Source: an uncultured Oscillospiraceae bacterium
GTDB lineage: Bacteria; Bacillota; Clostridia; Oscillospirales; Oscillospiraceae
Assembly (NCBI GenBank): GCA_905233385.1
Contig: CAJOEH010000004.1
Span: 18,176-82,175, forward strand
Length of the DNA: 64,000 nucleotides
Direction: 5' to 3'
A program made the position numbers and the translations under genes. Every line of letters begins with the position of its first letter. Position 1 is the stretch's first letter. The notes under the pieces were generated by a model. It worked only from the letters and a program-made list of their open reading frames with translations. It did not search any database and was not told where the DNA came from. Shown here piece after piece: positions 17,780 through 25,790 of the stretch.

Positions 17780-19885
17780 CTAAACTTCAAATACCAGATC
17801 GCCGTAGGTCGGCACCGGCCAGAGGTCCTTGTCTACGATCATTTCCAGACGGTCGACCGGGTCGCGCAGCGCCTTCATGGCGGGCACGACGGTATCGTGG
17901 CAGTAATTCGCGAGCTCCTTCACGCAGTCCATCCTGTTGCTGCGGTCGATCGCTTCGCGCAGCGCTTCCAACGCGTCGCTGGCGGCGGTCAGGAGCGCGC
18001 TCGTCTGCTCGAGCAGGGCTTCCTGCACGCGCACGCTCGCCTTCGGACAGGCGGCGCGCACCTTGCAGACGGAGTCGCCGAGGCGGGTGCAGTAGCGCAC
18101 GATGGCGGGAATGTAATGCTTCGCCGCCATGTGGACCATCGTCCGCGCTTCGATGAGGGTGACCTTTGCGAAGGTCTCGTACATGATCTCGCTGCGGGAT
18201 TCGAGCTCCGCGGCGGTGAACACGCCGAATTTTCCGAACAGATCGACCGCCTTCTCCGTCGTCAGGGAGGGGACGGAGGAGACCATGCTCGGCAGATTGG
18301 GCAGGCCGCGCCGCGCGGCTTCCGCGATCCATTCCTCGCTGTAGCCGTTGCCGTTGAAGATCACGCGGCTGTGCCGGCGCAGGTTTTCCGCGACCAGCCG
18401 GATCGCGTCGCGCGGGATGTCGCTGCTCTTTTCCAGTACGTCGGCGGCTTCGCAGAAGGCCTCCGCGACGATCGTGTTGAGCACGGTGTTGGAGTTTGCG
18501 ATGCAGTCGGACGAGCCGACCATGCGGAACTCAAACTTGTTTCCGGTGAAGGCGAACGGGGAGGTGCGGTTGCGGTCGGCGGCGTCCTTGTTGATCAGGG
18601 GCAGGGTGGAGACGCCGGTATCGAGCTGTTCGGCGGAGAGGCATTTGGCTGCCGCGCCGTTTTCCACGATCTGCTCCACGACGTCCTGCAGCTGACTGCC
18701 GAGGAAGATCGAGACGATGGCGGTCGGAGCCTCGTCCGCGCCGAGACGCTGATCGTTGCCGACGCAGGCGGTGGACATGCGCAGAAGGTCCGCGTGGCGG
18801 TCGACCGCCTTGATGATGCAGGAGAGCACCAGCAGGAACTGGAGATTGTCGCTCGGCGTCGTGCCCGGATCGAGCAGGTTTTCGCCGGTGTCGGTGCTGA
18901 TCGACCAGTTGTTGTGCTTGCCGGAGCCGTTGACGCCCGCGAATGGCTTCTCGTGCAGGAGGCAGACAAGCCCGTGGCGGTTGGCGACGCGCTTCATCGT
19001 CTCCATCGTGAGCTGGTTGTGGTCGACCGCGATGTTGCAGGTGGTGTAAATCGGCGCGCTTTCGTGCTGGGCGGGCGCGACCTCGTTGTGCTGGGTCGTG
19101 GCGGGGATGCCCATCTTCCAGAGTTCCCTGTTCAGGTCCGCCATGAACTCGCCGACGCGCTCGCGGATGACGCCGAAGTACTGATCCTCGAGCTCCTGCC
19201 CCTTGGGCGCGGGAGAGCCGAACAGCGTCCGGCCGGTGTAGATCAGGTCGCGGCGCTGGAGGTACTTGTCGTGGTCGACGATGAAGTACTCCTGCTCAGC
19301 GCCGACGGACGGGATGACCTTCTTTGCGGTCCGGTCGCCGAACAGACGGAGAATGCGGATCGCCTGCTGCGACAGCGCTTCCATGGAGCGCAGCAGCGGG
19401 GTCTTGTTGTCCAGCGCCTCGCCGGTGTAAGAGATGAACACCGTCGGGATGCAGAGGATCGTGCCGCAGGCCATTTCCTTGACGAAGGCGGGGGAGGTGA
19501 TGTCCCACGCGGTATAGCCGCGGGCGTAGTGCGTGGCGCGCAGACCGCCCGTCGGGAAGGAGGAGGCGTCCGGCTCGCCCATGATGAGCTGTTTGCCGGT
19601 CAGTTTCAGGATGACCTTGCCCTGCGCGTCCGGCGCGGAGAGGAAGGAGTCATGCTTCTCGGCGGTGACGCCGGTCAGCGGCATGAACCAGTGGGTGTAA
19701 TGCGTCGCACCCTTCTCGACCGCCCATTCCATCATCGCCTTCGCGACGACGTCGGCGGACTCCATGGAGATCTGGCCGCCGTGCTCCATGACGGAACAGA
19801 CTTCGTCGAAGACCTCGGACGGCAGGCGCTCCTGCATAACCGCTTTACTGAATACGTTTTCACCGAAATAATCGGAGATCTTCAT
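17780..19885 (-). CDS. glnN: Glutamine synthetase type III
   Basis: A 701-residue GSIII, the long form of glutamine synthetase that makes glutamine from glutamate, ammonia and ATP as a dodecamer. Recognisable GSIII segments include THWFMPLTGVTAEKHDSF, ASSFPTGGLRATHYARGY, GAEQEYFIV, QHNEVAPAQHE, the NRHGLVCLLHEKPFAGVNGSG loop and GNGYSEEW. Length matches the family (about 700). The ATG at 19885 is preferred to the one at 19891 because GGGGGG is 6 nt upstream of the former and abuts the latter. It is monocistronic, with a good promoter at 19916-19944. It is likely the main ammonia-assimilating enzyme if no type I enzyme exists elsewhere. Confidence 0.95.
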   Translation of the reverse strand: MKISDYFGENVFSKAVMQERLPSEVFDEVCSVMEHGGQISMESADVVAKAMMEWAVEKGATHYTHWFMPLTGVTAEKHDSFLSAPDAQGKVILKLTGKQLIMGEPDASSFPTGGLRATHYARGYTAWDITSPAFVKEMACGTILCIPTVFISYTGEALDNKTPLLRSMEALSQQAIRILRLFGDRTAKKVIPSVGAEQEYFIVDHDKYLQRRDLIYTGRTLFGSPAPKGQELEDQYFGVIRERVGEFMADLNRELWKMGIPATTQHNEVAPAQHESAPIYTTCNIAVDHNQLTMETMKRVANRHGLVCLLHEKPFAGVNGSGKHNNWSISTDTGENLLDPGTTPSDNLQFLLVLSCIIKAVDRHADLLRMSTACVGNDQRLGADEAPTAIVSIFLGSQLQDVVEQIVENGAAAKCLSAEQLDTGVSTLPLINKDAADRNRTSPFAFTGNKFEFRMVGSSDCIANSNTVLNTIVAEAFCEAADVLEKSSDIPRDAIRLVAENLRRHSRVIFNGNGYSEEWIAEAARRGLPNLPSMVSSVPSLTTEKAVDLFGKFGVFTAAELESRSEIMYETFAKVTLIEARTMVHMAAKHYIPAIVRYCTRLGDSVCKVRAACPKASVRVQEALLEQTSALLTAASDALEALREAIDRSNRMDCVKELANYCHDTVVPAMKALRDPVDRLEMIVDKDLWPVPTYGDLVFEV

Positions 19886-19915
19886 AAACATCCCCCCAAA
19901 ATAGGAATATACAAA

Positions 19916-19944
19916 ATTTTACAGCGACAGTTTTCAGATTGCAA
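19916..19944 (-). promoter_or_regulatory. Sigma-A promoter of glnN
   Basis: On the minus strand TTGCAA (19944-19939), a 17-nt spacer and TAAAAT (19921-19916), 31 nt before the start codon. Confidence 0.65.
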
Positions 19945-20088
19945 GCGTTTCGGTAAAATTCATAGGCGTGCCCAAGAGCGGGAATGCAGCAGGCGGAAAA
20001 TTTATACAAATTAACGACAAATTTATCATTTTCTATGGTCGTATCGTTTTCGCCGTTGCGGGAATACTACGCGCGGAGGGATTGCGCC

Positions 20089-20763
20089 ATGGTTTTCAGT
20101 ATCGTCCGCACGCTGATCTTTTATCTGCTCCTGCTGCTCGTCGTCCGCCTGCTCGGCAAGCGGCAGATCGGCGAGATGGAGCCGTCCGAGATCGTGGTGA
20201 CGATGCTGCTGGCGAACCTCGCCTCGATCACGATCGAGAATCTGGATTATTCGATCCTCTACGGCGTCGTGCCGATCGCCATCGTCTTCGGCGCGGATCT
20301 GCTGCTGTCGCACCTGACCTTCCGCAACGTCAAAATCCGCAAGCTTTTTTGCGGCAAACCGGTCATTCTGATCGACAACGGGAGGATCGACGAGCGCAAC
20401 CTGCGCCGGACGCGGGTCAACCTCGACGAGCTGACGATGAATCTGCGGCAGAACGGCATTTTCGACCCTACGACGGTCAAATACGCGATCCTTGAGACGG
20501 ACGGCCAGCTCAGCACCCTGCTCTTTGCGAAGGACGAGCCCGCGACCGCGAAGGACGCGGGGCAGAAGGTAAGCGACACCGAGCTGCCCGTCACGCTGAT
20601 CTCCGACGGCAGGCTCCTGCGCGACAACCTGCCGCTGACAGGGCGTACGGAGGCGTGGGTGCGGGAGCAGTTATCGTTCCGCAGGTGCGGCATGCGGGAC
20701 GTGCTCCTGATGACGGTCGACGCGGCGGGGCACATCATATTCATCAAAAAAGACAAACCATAA
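20089..20763 (+). CDS. DUF421 (YetF-like) membrane protein
   Basis: A 224-residue protein. Residues about 5-90 hold three membrane helices with the DUF421 signature LLGKRQIGEMEPSEIVV, and residues about 95-180 the soluble YetF-type region (GKPVILIDNGRID, LTMNLRQNGIFDPTTVKYAILE). Bacillus YetF and relatives sit in spore or cell membranes; function is poorly defined. The ATG at 20089 is chosen from GGAGGG 8 nt upstream; an in-frame extension further upstream lacks hydrophobic or ribosome-binding features. It diverges from glnN. The transcript ends near the argD promoter. Confidence 0.85.
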   Translation: MVFSIVRTLIFYLLLLLVVRLLGKRQIGEMEPSEIVVTMLLANLASITIENLDYSILYGVVPIAIVFGADLLLSHLTFRNVKIRKLFCGKPVILIDNGRIDERNLRRTRVNLDELTMNLRQNGIFDPTTVKYAILETDGQLSTLLFAKDEPATAKDAGQKVSDTELPVTLISDGRLLRDNLPLTGRTEAWVREQLSFRRCGMRDVLLMTVDAAGHIIFIKKDKP

Positions 20764-20779
20764 CAACGCGTTTTTTGGC

Positions 20780-20808
20780 TTGACCGGAAGACGCGTTTTT
20801 TGTATAAT
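20780..20808 (+). promoter_or_regulatory. Sigma-A promoter of argD-argF
   Basis: TTGACC (20780-20785), a 17-nt spacer and consensus TATAAT (20803-20808), 27 nt upstream of argD. No clear ARG box could be picked out by eye. Confidence 0.8.
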
Positions 20809-20834
20809 AACGTTAACTGATTTGGAGGCGTTTT

Positions 20835-21998
20835 ATGAACACGTTTGAACGCGACCGCCGCTATGTCGCGCATACCTACAACCGTTTCCCGCTGGAGTTC
20901 GAGAGCGGGAAGGGCTCTGTCGTGCGCGGCAGCGACGGCAGGGAGTATATCGATCTCGGCAGCGGGATCGCGGTCAATATCTTCGGCCTCGGCGACGAGA
21001 AGTGGAAGGCCGCCGTCACGCGGCAGCTGGACAGCTTCCAGCACTGCTCCAATCTCTACTACGCCGCGCCGGTTGCCCGCCTGGCGCAGATGCTATGCGA
21101 ACGGACGGGCATGGAGCGCGTCTTCTTTGCAAACTCCGGCGCGGAGGCGAACGAGTGCGCGATCAAGGTTGCGCGCAAGTGGGCGGCGGAGAAAAAGGGC
21201 GCGGCATACTGCAATATCATCACGCTGCAAAAGAGCTTCCACGGCCGCACGCTGGCGACGCTGGCGGCGACGGGGCAGGACGTGTTCCACAAGGACTATC
21301 AGCCGCTGCCGGAGGGCTTCCTCTATGCAGAAGTCGGCGACGAGGCGGGGCTGGAAGCGTTGGCGCGCGAGCATCCCTGCACCGCGATCCTGTTTGAATG
21401 CGTGCAGGGAGAGGGCGGCGTGATGCCGATCGGGCAGGCATGGGCGGATACCATGCGCGAAGTCGCGGAGAAGTACGACCTGCTTCTGATCGCCGACGAG
21501 GTCCAGCTCGGCAACGGCCGCAGCGGGCGGCTCTACGGCTACATGGAATACGGCCTGCGGCCCGACGTCGTGACGACCGCGAAAGGTCTGGGCGGCGGCC
21601 TGCCGCTCGGCGCGGCGATCCTGGGAGAGCGCGTCGCGGAGGTCTTGCAGCCCGGATCGCACGGCTCCACCTTCGGCGGCAATCCGACCTGCTGCGCCGG
21701 CGCGATCAGCATTCTGGAACGCATCGACGAGGAACTCCTGCGCGGCGTGCGCGAACGCTCGGCGTATATCGTGAAGGAGCTTTCCGGCGCGAAGGGGATC
21801 AAAAACGTCAGCGGCATGGGCCTGATGCTCGGCTTCGAGCCGGAGAAACCCGCGCGGGAATTCGCGGAACTTGCGCTTGCCAGGGGCGTCCTCGTGACGA
21901 CGGCGAAGCAGAAGATCCGCCTGCTCCCCGCGCTCAATATCCCGATGAATCTGTTAGAAAAAGCGGTGCAGATCCTGAAAGACTGCGCCGCGGAATAA
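20835..21998 (+). CDS. argD: Acetylornithine aminotransferase
   Basis: A 387-residue class III PLP aminotransferase. The N-terminus is FERDRRYVAHTYNRFPLEF. Other ArgD motifs are FANSGAEANECAIKVARKW, the HGRT segment, IADEVQLGNGRSG and the cofactor lysine Lys250 in TTAKGLGGGLPLGA. The enzyme converts N-acetylglutamate semialdehyde and glutamate to N-acetylornithine and 2-oxoglutarate in arginine synthesis. TTGGAGGCG is 6-8 nt upstream of the ATG. It shares a promoter with argF, 12 nt downstream, which supports an arginine rather than a GABA or ornithine role. Confidence 0.95.
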   Translation: MNTFERDRRYVAHTYNRFPLEFESGKGSVVRGSDGREYIDLGSGIAVNIFGLGDEKWKAAVTRQLDSFQHCSNLYYAAPVARLAQMLCERTGMERVFFANSGAEANECAIKVARKWAAEKKGAAYCNIITLQKSFHGRTLATLAATGQDVFHKDYQPLPEGFLYAEVGDEAGLEALAREHPCTAILFECVQGEGGVMPIGQAWADTMREVAEKYDLLLIADEVQLGNGRSGRLYGYMEYGLRPDVVTTAKGLGGGLPLGAAILGERVAEVLQPGSHGSTFGGNPTCCAGAISILERIDEELLRGVRERSAYIVKELSGAKGIKNVSGMGLMLGFEPEKPAREFAELALARGVLVTTAKQKIRLLPALNIPMNLLEKAVQILKDCAAE

Positions 21999-22010
21999 AG
22001 GAGAACGACC

Positions 22011-22994
22011 ATGAACTTAAAAGGCAAAAACTTTCTGACCCTGCTGGACTTCACGCCTGAGGAGATCACCGGCCTCTTAGACCTCGCCGCCGAGCTGAAA
22101 GCCAAGAAAAAGGCGGGCATTTTCCACGACGACTACAAGGGTAAGAATATCGCGCTGATCTTCGAGAAGACCTCGACCCGCACGCGCTGCTCCTTCGAGG
22201 TCGCCGCACACGATCTCGGGATGCACGTGACCTACCTCGACCCGACCGGCTCGCAGATCGGCAAGAAGGAATCCATCGCCGATACCGCCCGCGTCCTCGG
22301 CAGGCTCTATGACGGCATTGAGTACCGCGGCTTCGGCCAAAGCATCGTCGAAGAGCTGGCGAAATACGCCGGCGTGCCCGTCTGGAACGGCCTGACGAAC
22401 GAATACCACCCGACGCAGATTTTGGCGGACATGCTGACGATCCGCGAGCATTTCGGCTCCCTCAAGGGCAGAAAGCTCGTCTTCATGGGCGACTGCCGCT
22501 ACAATATGGCGAACTCCCTGATGATCGGCTGCGCGAAGCTCGGCCTGCATTTCGTCGCCTGCGGCCCGGAGGGCTATTTCCCCAACGCAGAGCTGATCGC
22601 TCGCTGTGAGAAGATTGCGGCGGAGACCGGCGCGACCCTCGCGTTCGAGACCGACCCGATGAAGGCGACCAAGGGTGCGGACGTGATCTATACCGACGTC
22701 TGGGTCTCCATGGGCGAGCCGATGGCGGCGTGGGAGGAGCGCATTTCCAAGATGCTGCCCTATCAGGTCAGCGCGAAGATCATGGCGAACGCCGGCGAGA
22801 ACGCGGTCTTCATGCACTGCCTGCCCGCATTCCACGACCTCAACACCGGCATCGGCCGCGAGGTCGGCGAGCGCTTCCGTCTGGACGCGCTGGAGGTCAC
22901 CGACGAGGTCTTCGAGAGCAAACAGTCCATCGTCTTCGACGAGGCCGAGAACCGCATGCACACGATCAAGGCGGTTTTGGCGGCGACGCTGTAA
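22011..22994 (+). CDS. argF: Ornithine carbamoyltransferase
   Basis: A 327-residue OTCase forming citrulline from ornithine and carbamoyl phosphate. The carbamoyl-phosphate motif STRTR is at 55-59, HPTQ begins at His133, and the ornithine-loop HCLP begins at His269, with [14 protein letters not shown] typical of the family. Length is normal. Start choice follows AAGGAG upstream of ATG. It is the second gene after argD and is closed by a hairpin at 23035-23061. An arginine-catabolic (arcB) role is possible in principle, but the partner argD argues for biosynthesis. Confidence 0.95.
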   Translation: MNLKGKNFLTLLDFTPEEITGLLDLAAELKAKKKAGIFHDDYKGKNIALIFEKTSTRTRCSFEVAAHDLGMHVTYLDPTGSQIGKKESIADTARVLGRLYDGIEYRGFGQSIVEELAKYAGVPVWNGLTNEYHPTQILADMLTIREHFGSLKGRKLVFMGDCRYNMANSLMIGCAKLGLHFVACGPEGYFPNAELIARCEKIAAETGATLAFETDPMKATKGADVIYTDVWVSMGEPMAAWEERISKMLPYQVSAKIMANAGENAVFMHCLPAFHDLNTGIGREVGERFRLDALEVTDEVFESKQSIVFDEAENRMHTIKAVLAATL

Positions 22995-23034
22995 CGGCAA
23001 TTCATGACGGCCCAGCCGTCAAATCATCGAAAAT

Positions 23035-23061
23035 CGGAGCAGAGTACCGTACTCTGCTCCG
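23035..23061 (+). terminator. Terminator-like hairpin after argF
   Basis: CGGAGCAGAGTA and TACTCTGCTCCG form a perfect 12-bp stem with a CCG loop, 40 nt after argF, followed by GTATATTTA rather than a pure T-run. Confidence 0.65.
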
Positions 23062-23089
23062 GTATATTTATGCTGCAACCTCCGTTCTA

Positions 23090-23127
23090 CGTCATTGCGA
23101 GGCTGACGGAGTCAGCCGTGGCAATCT
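23090..23127. repeat. CGTCATTGCGAGG-type interspersed repeat
   Basis: CGTCATTGCGA leads into GGCTGAC-gga-GTCAGCC and ends CGTGGCAATCT, so outer ATTGC/GCAAT and inner arms both pair. This pattern is a familiar dispersed palindrome in many bacterial genomes. Confidence 0.65.
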
Positions 23128-23179
23128 GTGCCTTTCGATACGGGACACTTTACCGTGCTACGTGAGCAGTTCCAGCGAT

Positions 23180-23243
23180 CACCTCATCCGTCATCGGGCT
23201 TGCGGGAGACGACCGATGACACCTTCCCCTCTGAGGGAAAGGC
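23180..23243. repeat. Interspersed palindromic repeat, inverted copy
   Basis: Read on the minus strand this is the same element as 16201-16263: GCCTTTCCCT...GGGGAAGGTGTCATCGG...CCCGATGACGGATGAGGTG. Its central stem is interrupted by several changes. With 23090-23127 it accounts for most of the 414-bp gap between argF and the surface-protein gene. Confidence 0.8.
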
Positions 23244-23282
23244 TTTATTTTGCACAGCAGAAAAGAAATAAGACGGTTTTAC

Positions 23283-23311
23283 TTGCATAAAGAATCAGTA
23301 TATGTTAGACT
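23283..23311 (+). promoter_or_regulatory. Sigma-A promoter of the surface-protein gene
   Basis: TTGCAT (23283-23288), a 17-nt spacer and TAGACT (23306-23311), about 95 nt upstream of the start codon. Confidence 0.55.
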
Positions 23312-23408
23312 GAAGCTGCGATTCACCGATATTCCTTATTCGGAAGTGTCGTTTTGCTGTTTTCAGCAATTATAGGAAGAAGCACGTAAAAAGGGAAAAG
23401 GAGAAGCA

Positions 23409-25088
23409 ATGATGAAAAAGCGACTGACAGCACTGCTCCTCGCTTTCGCGCTGACTCTCGCCCTGCTGCCTGCTATGACGGCAAGCGCAGCGGTCTACTC
23501 CGGCAAATGCGGGGACAAATTGACGTGGACGCTGAACACCGAAAGCGGCGCTTTGGAGATCGTCGGGACAGGCGATATGCCAAATTGGTCATGGTATACC
23601 GACGTACCGTGGGATTCGTACCGAAGTGTGATAAAAAGCGTCAGTATCGGTAAAGGTGTAACAAGCATCGGTGGATATGCGTTTTATCTCTGCACAGAAA
23701 TGACGAGCGCTGCGCTGCCGGGCAGCTTGAAACGCATTGAGGAAGCAGCGTTCAGAGGCTGCAGCGGCTTGACGGATGTTACGATCCCCGGCGCAGTGAC
23801 TTTTATCGGTACAGATGCATTTCTGTGGTGCACAGGTCTTGAGAGCGTCACACTCCCCGCAGGCGTGACGAGTATTGGAGAATCTGCGTTTACGTACTGC
23901 ACTGCGCTCAAGGAATTCCGCGTGGATAAAAGCAACCGCTTTTATTGCAACGATGAAAGCGGAATACTTTTCAACAAGGATAAGACTACGCTTGTGCAGG
24001 CACCGGGCACCTTCTCCGGCAGTTACAGCATTCCGGACAGCGTGACGCACGTCGGCACCGATGCGTTCCGCGGCTGTGAAGGGCTGACGAGCATCACGTT
24101 TCCTGACAGCGTAAAGAGCATTGGCGCCGGTGCATTTATCCAATGCAGCGGCTTGACAGACCTCACGATTCCGGACAGCGTGATAGACATCGGCGTTATG
24201 ACATTCTGGGACTGCGACGGCTTGATCAGCGTTTCTGTCGGCAACGGTGTGATGAAGATTCCCTATGAAGTGTTTTCTGGCTGCGACCGATTGAGGAACG
24301 TCACGATCGGGGAAAGCGTGACAGTCATAGATATTCGTGCGTTCCGCAAATGCAGCGCCTTGGAGAGCGTCACGTTTACGAATCGTGTTAAGCGCGTCGA
24401 CACACAGGCGTTTGATCTGTGCGGCAGCTTAAAAGATGTGTACTTTCGCGGAACACAGGAAGATTGGAAAGCAATCGAGTTTGGCAGTATCAACGAATGC
24501 CTTACTGAAGCGAAGCTACATTTTCTTGCACCGCCGCCGCCTTCTGCCGGGAAATTCAGTGACGTTTCCAAAACGGCATGGTACTATAAAGCAGTAGACT
24601 TTGCTGTTAAGAATCAGCTGATGAACGGTGTGAGTGACGGAGAATTCCGCCCCGACGATCCGATGACGCGCGCGATGCTCGTTACCGTCCTGTGGCGCTA
24701 TGAGAACTGCCCGGAGGCGAAAGCAAGCAGCTTCACCGACCTGACAGCGGACTGGTACACGGACGCGGTCGCATGGGCGGCGGCAAACGGCATCGTCGGC
24801 GGCGTCGGCAACGGCAAGTTCGATCCGAACGGCAACATCACCCGCGAGCAGATGGCGGCGATCCTCTACCGCTACGCGCAGAAGAAGGGCATTGATACGA
24901 GCAAGCAGGGCAACCTGAATGATTTCCCCGACCGGGCGAAAGTCAGCGGCTGGGCGACCGATGCGATTGCCTGGACGGTCGGCGAGGGCATCATCAACGG
25001 CAACGGCGGCAAGCTCGACCCGCAGGGCAACGCCACGAGAGCGCAGGTCGCGACGATCCTGATGCGCTTCATTGAAAAGTTCGCATAA
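23409..25088 (+). CDS. Leucine-rich repeat surface protein with three SLH domains
   Basis: A 559-residue secreted protein. The signal peptide (MMKKRLTALLLAFALTLALLPAMTASA) ends near 27. Residues about 50-370 are BspA/TpLRR-type leucine-rich repeats of about 23 residues (pattern GLTSITFPDSVKSIGAGAF, repeated roughly ten times). After a short PPPP linker, three S-layer homology domains follow (about 383-430, 445-490 and 505-559; FRPDDPMTRAM, FDPNGNITREQ and LDPQGNATRAQ motifs), which bind cell-wall polymer. It is probably an adhesin-like wall protein. AAAGGAG is 5 nt before the ATG; ATG 23412 is an alternative. The repeat part is visibly poorer in G+C than the SLH part, suggesting a mosaic gene. 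Confidence 0.92.
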   Translation: MMKKRLTALLLAFALTLALLPAMTASAAVYSGKCGDKLTWTLNTESGALEIVGTGDMPNWSWYTDVPWDSYRSVIKSVSIGKGVTSIGGYAFYLCTEMTSAALPGSLKRIEEAAFRGCSGLTDVTIPGAVTFIGTDAFLWCTGLESVTLPAGVTSIGESAFTYCTALKEFRVDKSNRFYCNDESGILFNKDKTTLVQAPGTFSGSYSIPDSVTHVGTDAFRGCEGLTSITFPDSVKSIGAGAFIQCSGLTDLTIPDSVIDIGVMTFWDCDGLISVSVGNGVMKIPYEVFSGCDRLRNVTIGESVTVIDIRAFRKCSALESVTFTNRVKRVDTQAFDLCGSLKDVYFRGTQEDWKAIEFGSINECLTEAKLHFLAPPPPSAGKFSDVSKTAWYYKAVDFAVKNQLMNGVSDGEFRPDDPMTRAMLVTVLWRYENCPEAKASSFTDLTADWYTDAVAWAAANGIVGGVGNGKFDPNGNITREQMAAILYRYAQKKGIDTSKQGNLNDFPDRAKVSGWATDAIAWTVGEGIINGNGGKLDPQGNATRAQVATILMRFIEKFA

Positions 25089-25103
25089 TACTTCAAATAG
25101 CAG

Positions 25104-25142
25104 CAGCCGCGGTGTGGGCTTTCCACACCGCGGCTGTTATTT
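25104..25142 (+). terminator. Terminator of the surface-protein gene
   Basis: CAGCCGCGGTGTGG and CCACACCGCGGCTG form a 14-bp perfect stem with a GCTTT loop, followed by TTATTT, 15 nt after the stop codon. Confidence 0.85.
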
Positions 25143-25190
25143 GGCTCCCTCTGACGAGGGAGCTGTCAGCGCAGCTGACTGAGGGAGAGA
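25143..25190. repeat. Palindromic repeat of the GGCTCCCTC family
   Basis: GCTCCCTC-tgac-GAGGGAGC then GTCAGC-gca-GCTGAC then GAGGGAGAG. It is a two-hairpin interspersed element whose last nine bases also occur at the edge of the repeats flanking the DUF559 remnant. Confidence 0.7.
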
Positions 25191-25220
25191 AAATGCACTG
25201 CCGATAATGCCTGACAGCTT

Positions 25221-25300
25221 CTCTCCCTCCGTCAAAACCTGCGGTTTTGCCACCTCTCGCTGCCGCGCGGACGCTTCGCTGCCTCATCAGAGGGAGGCAG
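25221..25300. repeat. Left direct repeat flanking the DUF559 pseudogene
   Basis: CTCTCCCTCCGTC, an AAAACC-tgc-GGTTTT hairpin, GCCACCTC, an extra 26-27 bp GC-rich insert, then CTCATCAGAGGGAGGCAG. Apart from the insert it matches 25680-25734 in the same orientation. Confidence 0.8.
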
Positions 25301-25316
25301 AAGAGCGGAACGATCC

Positions 25317-25676
25317 TTATACAGAGAGGCGGGACTTGACGGCCCAATCGATGCATTCGCATACACCGGTATAATTTCGATCAATATCCAGATTGCAAAT
25401 CCGCAATACTCTCAAATTGACTGCTTCTAATTCTTTTGTGCGAACTGAGTCCAACTCTTTCTGCTGTTCCTCATAATGCCCGCCGCCGTCAAGTTCAACG
25501 ACAAGACGTGCCTTCGCACAATAGAAATCTACGATATAATTGCCGATGGCTTTTTGCCTCTGAAAACGTACCGGTTATTCTCTGAGGAAATTGTACCACA
25601 GTTTTCGTTCCCAAGGCGTCATGTTTTTCCGCAAGGATTTCGCAAGCGGGATATTTGCTTTATTATATGCTTTCAT
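25317..25676 (-). pseudogene. DUF559 (Vsr-like endonuclease-fold) gene with one nonsense codon
   Basis: On the minus strand 120 codons read MKAYNKANIPLAKSLRKN, then MTPWERKLWYNFLRE, a TAA at codon 34 (25577-25575), and then in the same frame PVRFQRQKAIGNYIVDFYC, ARLVVELDGGGHYEEQQ and LRVLRICNLDIDRNYTGVCE to a normal stop at 25317. This is a complete DUF559 protein, a small family related to Vsr/PD-(D/E)XK nucleases, except that the tyrosine expected in FLRxYPVRFQRQ is TAA. One base explains the inactivation, so the loss is recent, or a sequencing error. Direct repeats end 4 nt before its start and 16 nt after its stop; the upstream one supplies GGAGGGAGAG as ribosome-binding site. Confidence 0.85.
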
Positions 25677-25679
25677 GGT

Positions 25680-25734
25680 CTCTCCCTCCGTCAAAACCTT
25701 CGGTTTTGCCACCTCCCTCATCAGAGGGAGGCAG
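25680..25734. repeat. Right direct repeat flanking the DUF559 pseudogene
   Basis: CTCTCCCTCCGTC, an AAAACC-ttc-GGTTTT hairpin, GCCACCTCC and CTCATCAGAGGGAGGCAG: the uninterrupted form of 25221-25300. Outer arms CTCCCTC and GAGGGAG also pair. Confidence 0.8.
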
Positions 25735-25760
25735 GGTGCGCTGCGGTAAGCGCACCCTGC
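25731..25760 (-). terminator. Hairpin downstream of glnS
   Basis: GCAGGGTGCGCT and AGCGCACCCTGC form a 12-bp stem around GCGGTA, 30 nt beyond the glnS stop codon. A T-run is absent on either strand. Confidence 0.5.
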
Positions 25761-25790
25761 GGTATTACTGTAAAGCTTTCGTAGTTTCGT

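Noticed and set aside
17603..20014. An 803-codon plus-strand open frame across the glutamine synthetase gene
   Set aside because: Antisense to a full-length GSIII with all motifs; low-complexity Arg/Gly/Val translation.
25476..25784. Plus-strand open frame over the DUF559 region
   Set aside because: The minus strand carries a recognisable family in a continuous 120-codon frame apart from one stop; the plus-strand product has no motif and runs into the repeat.
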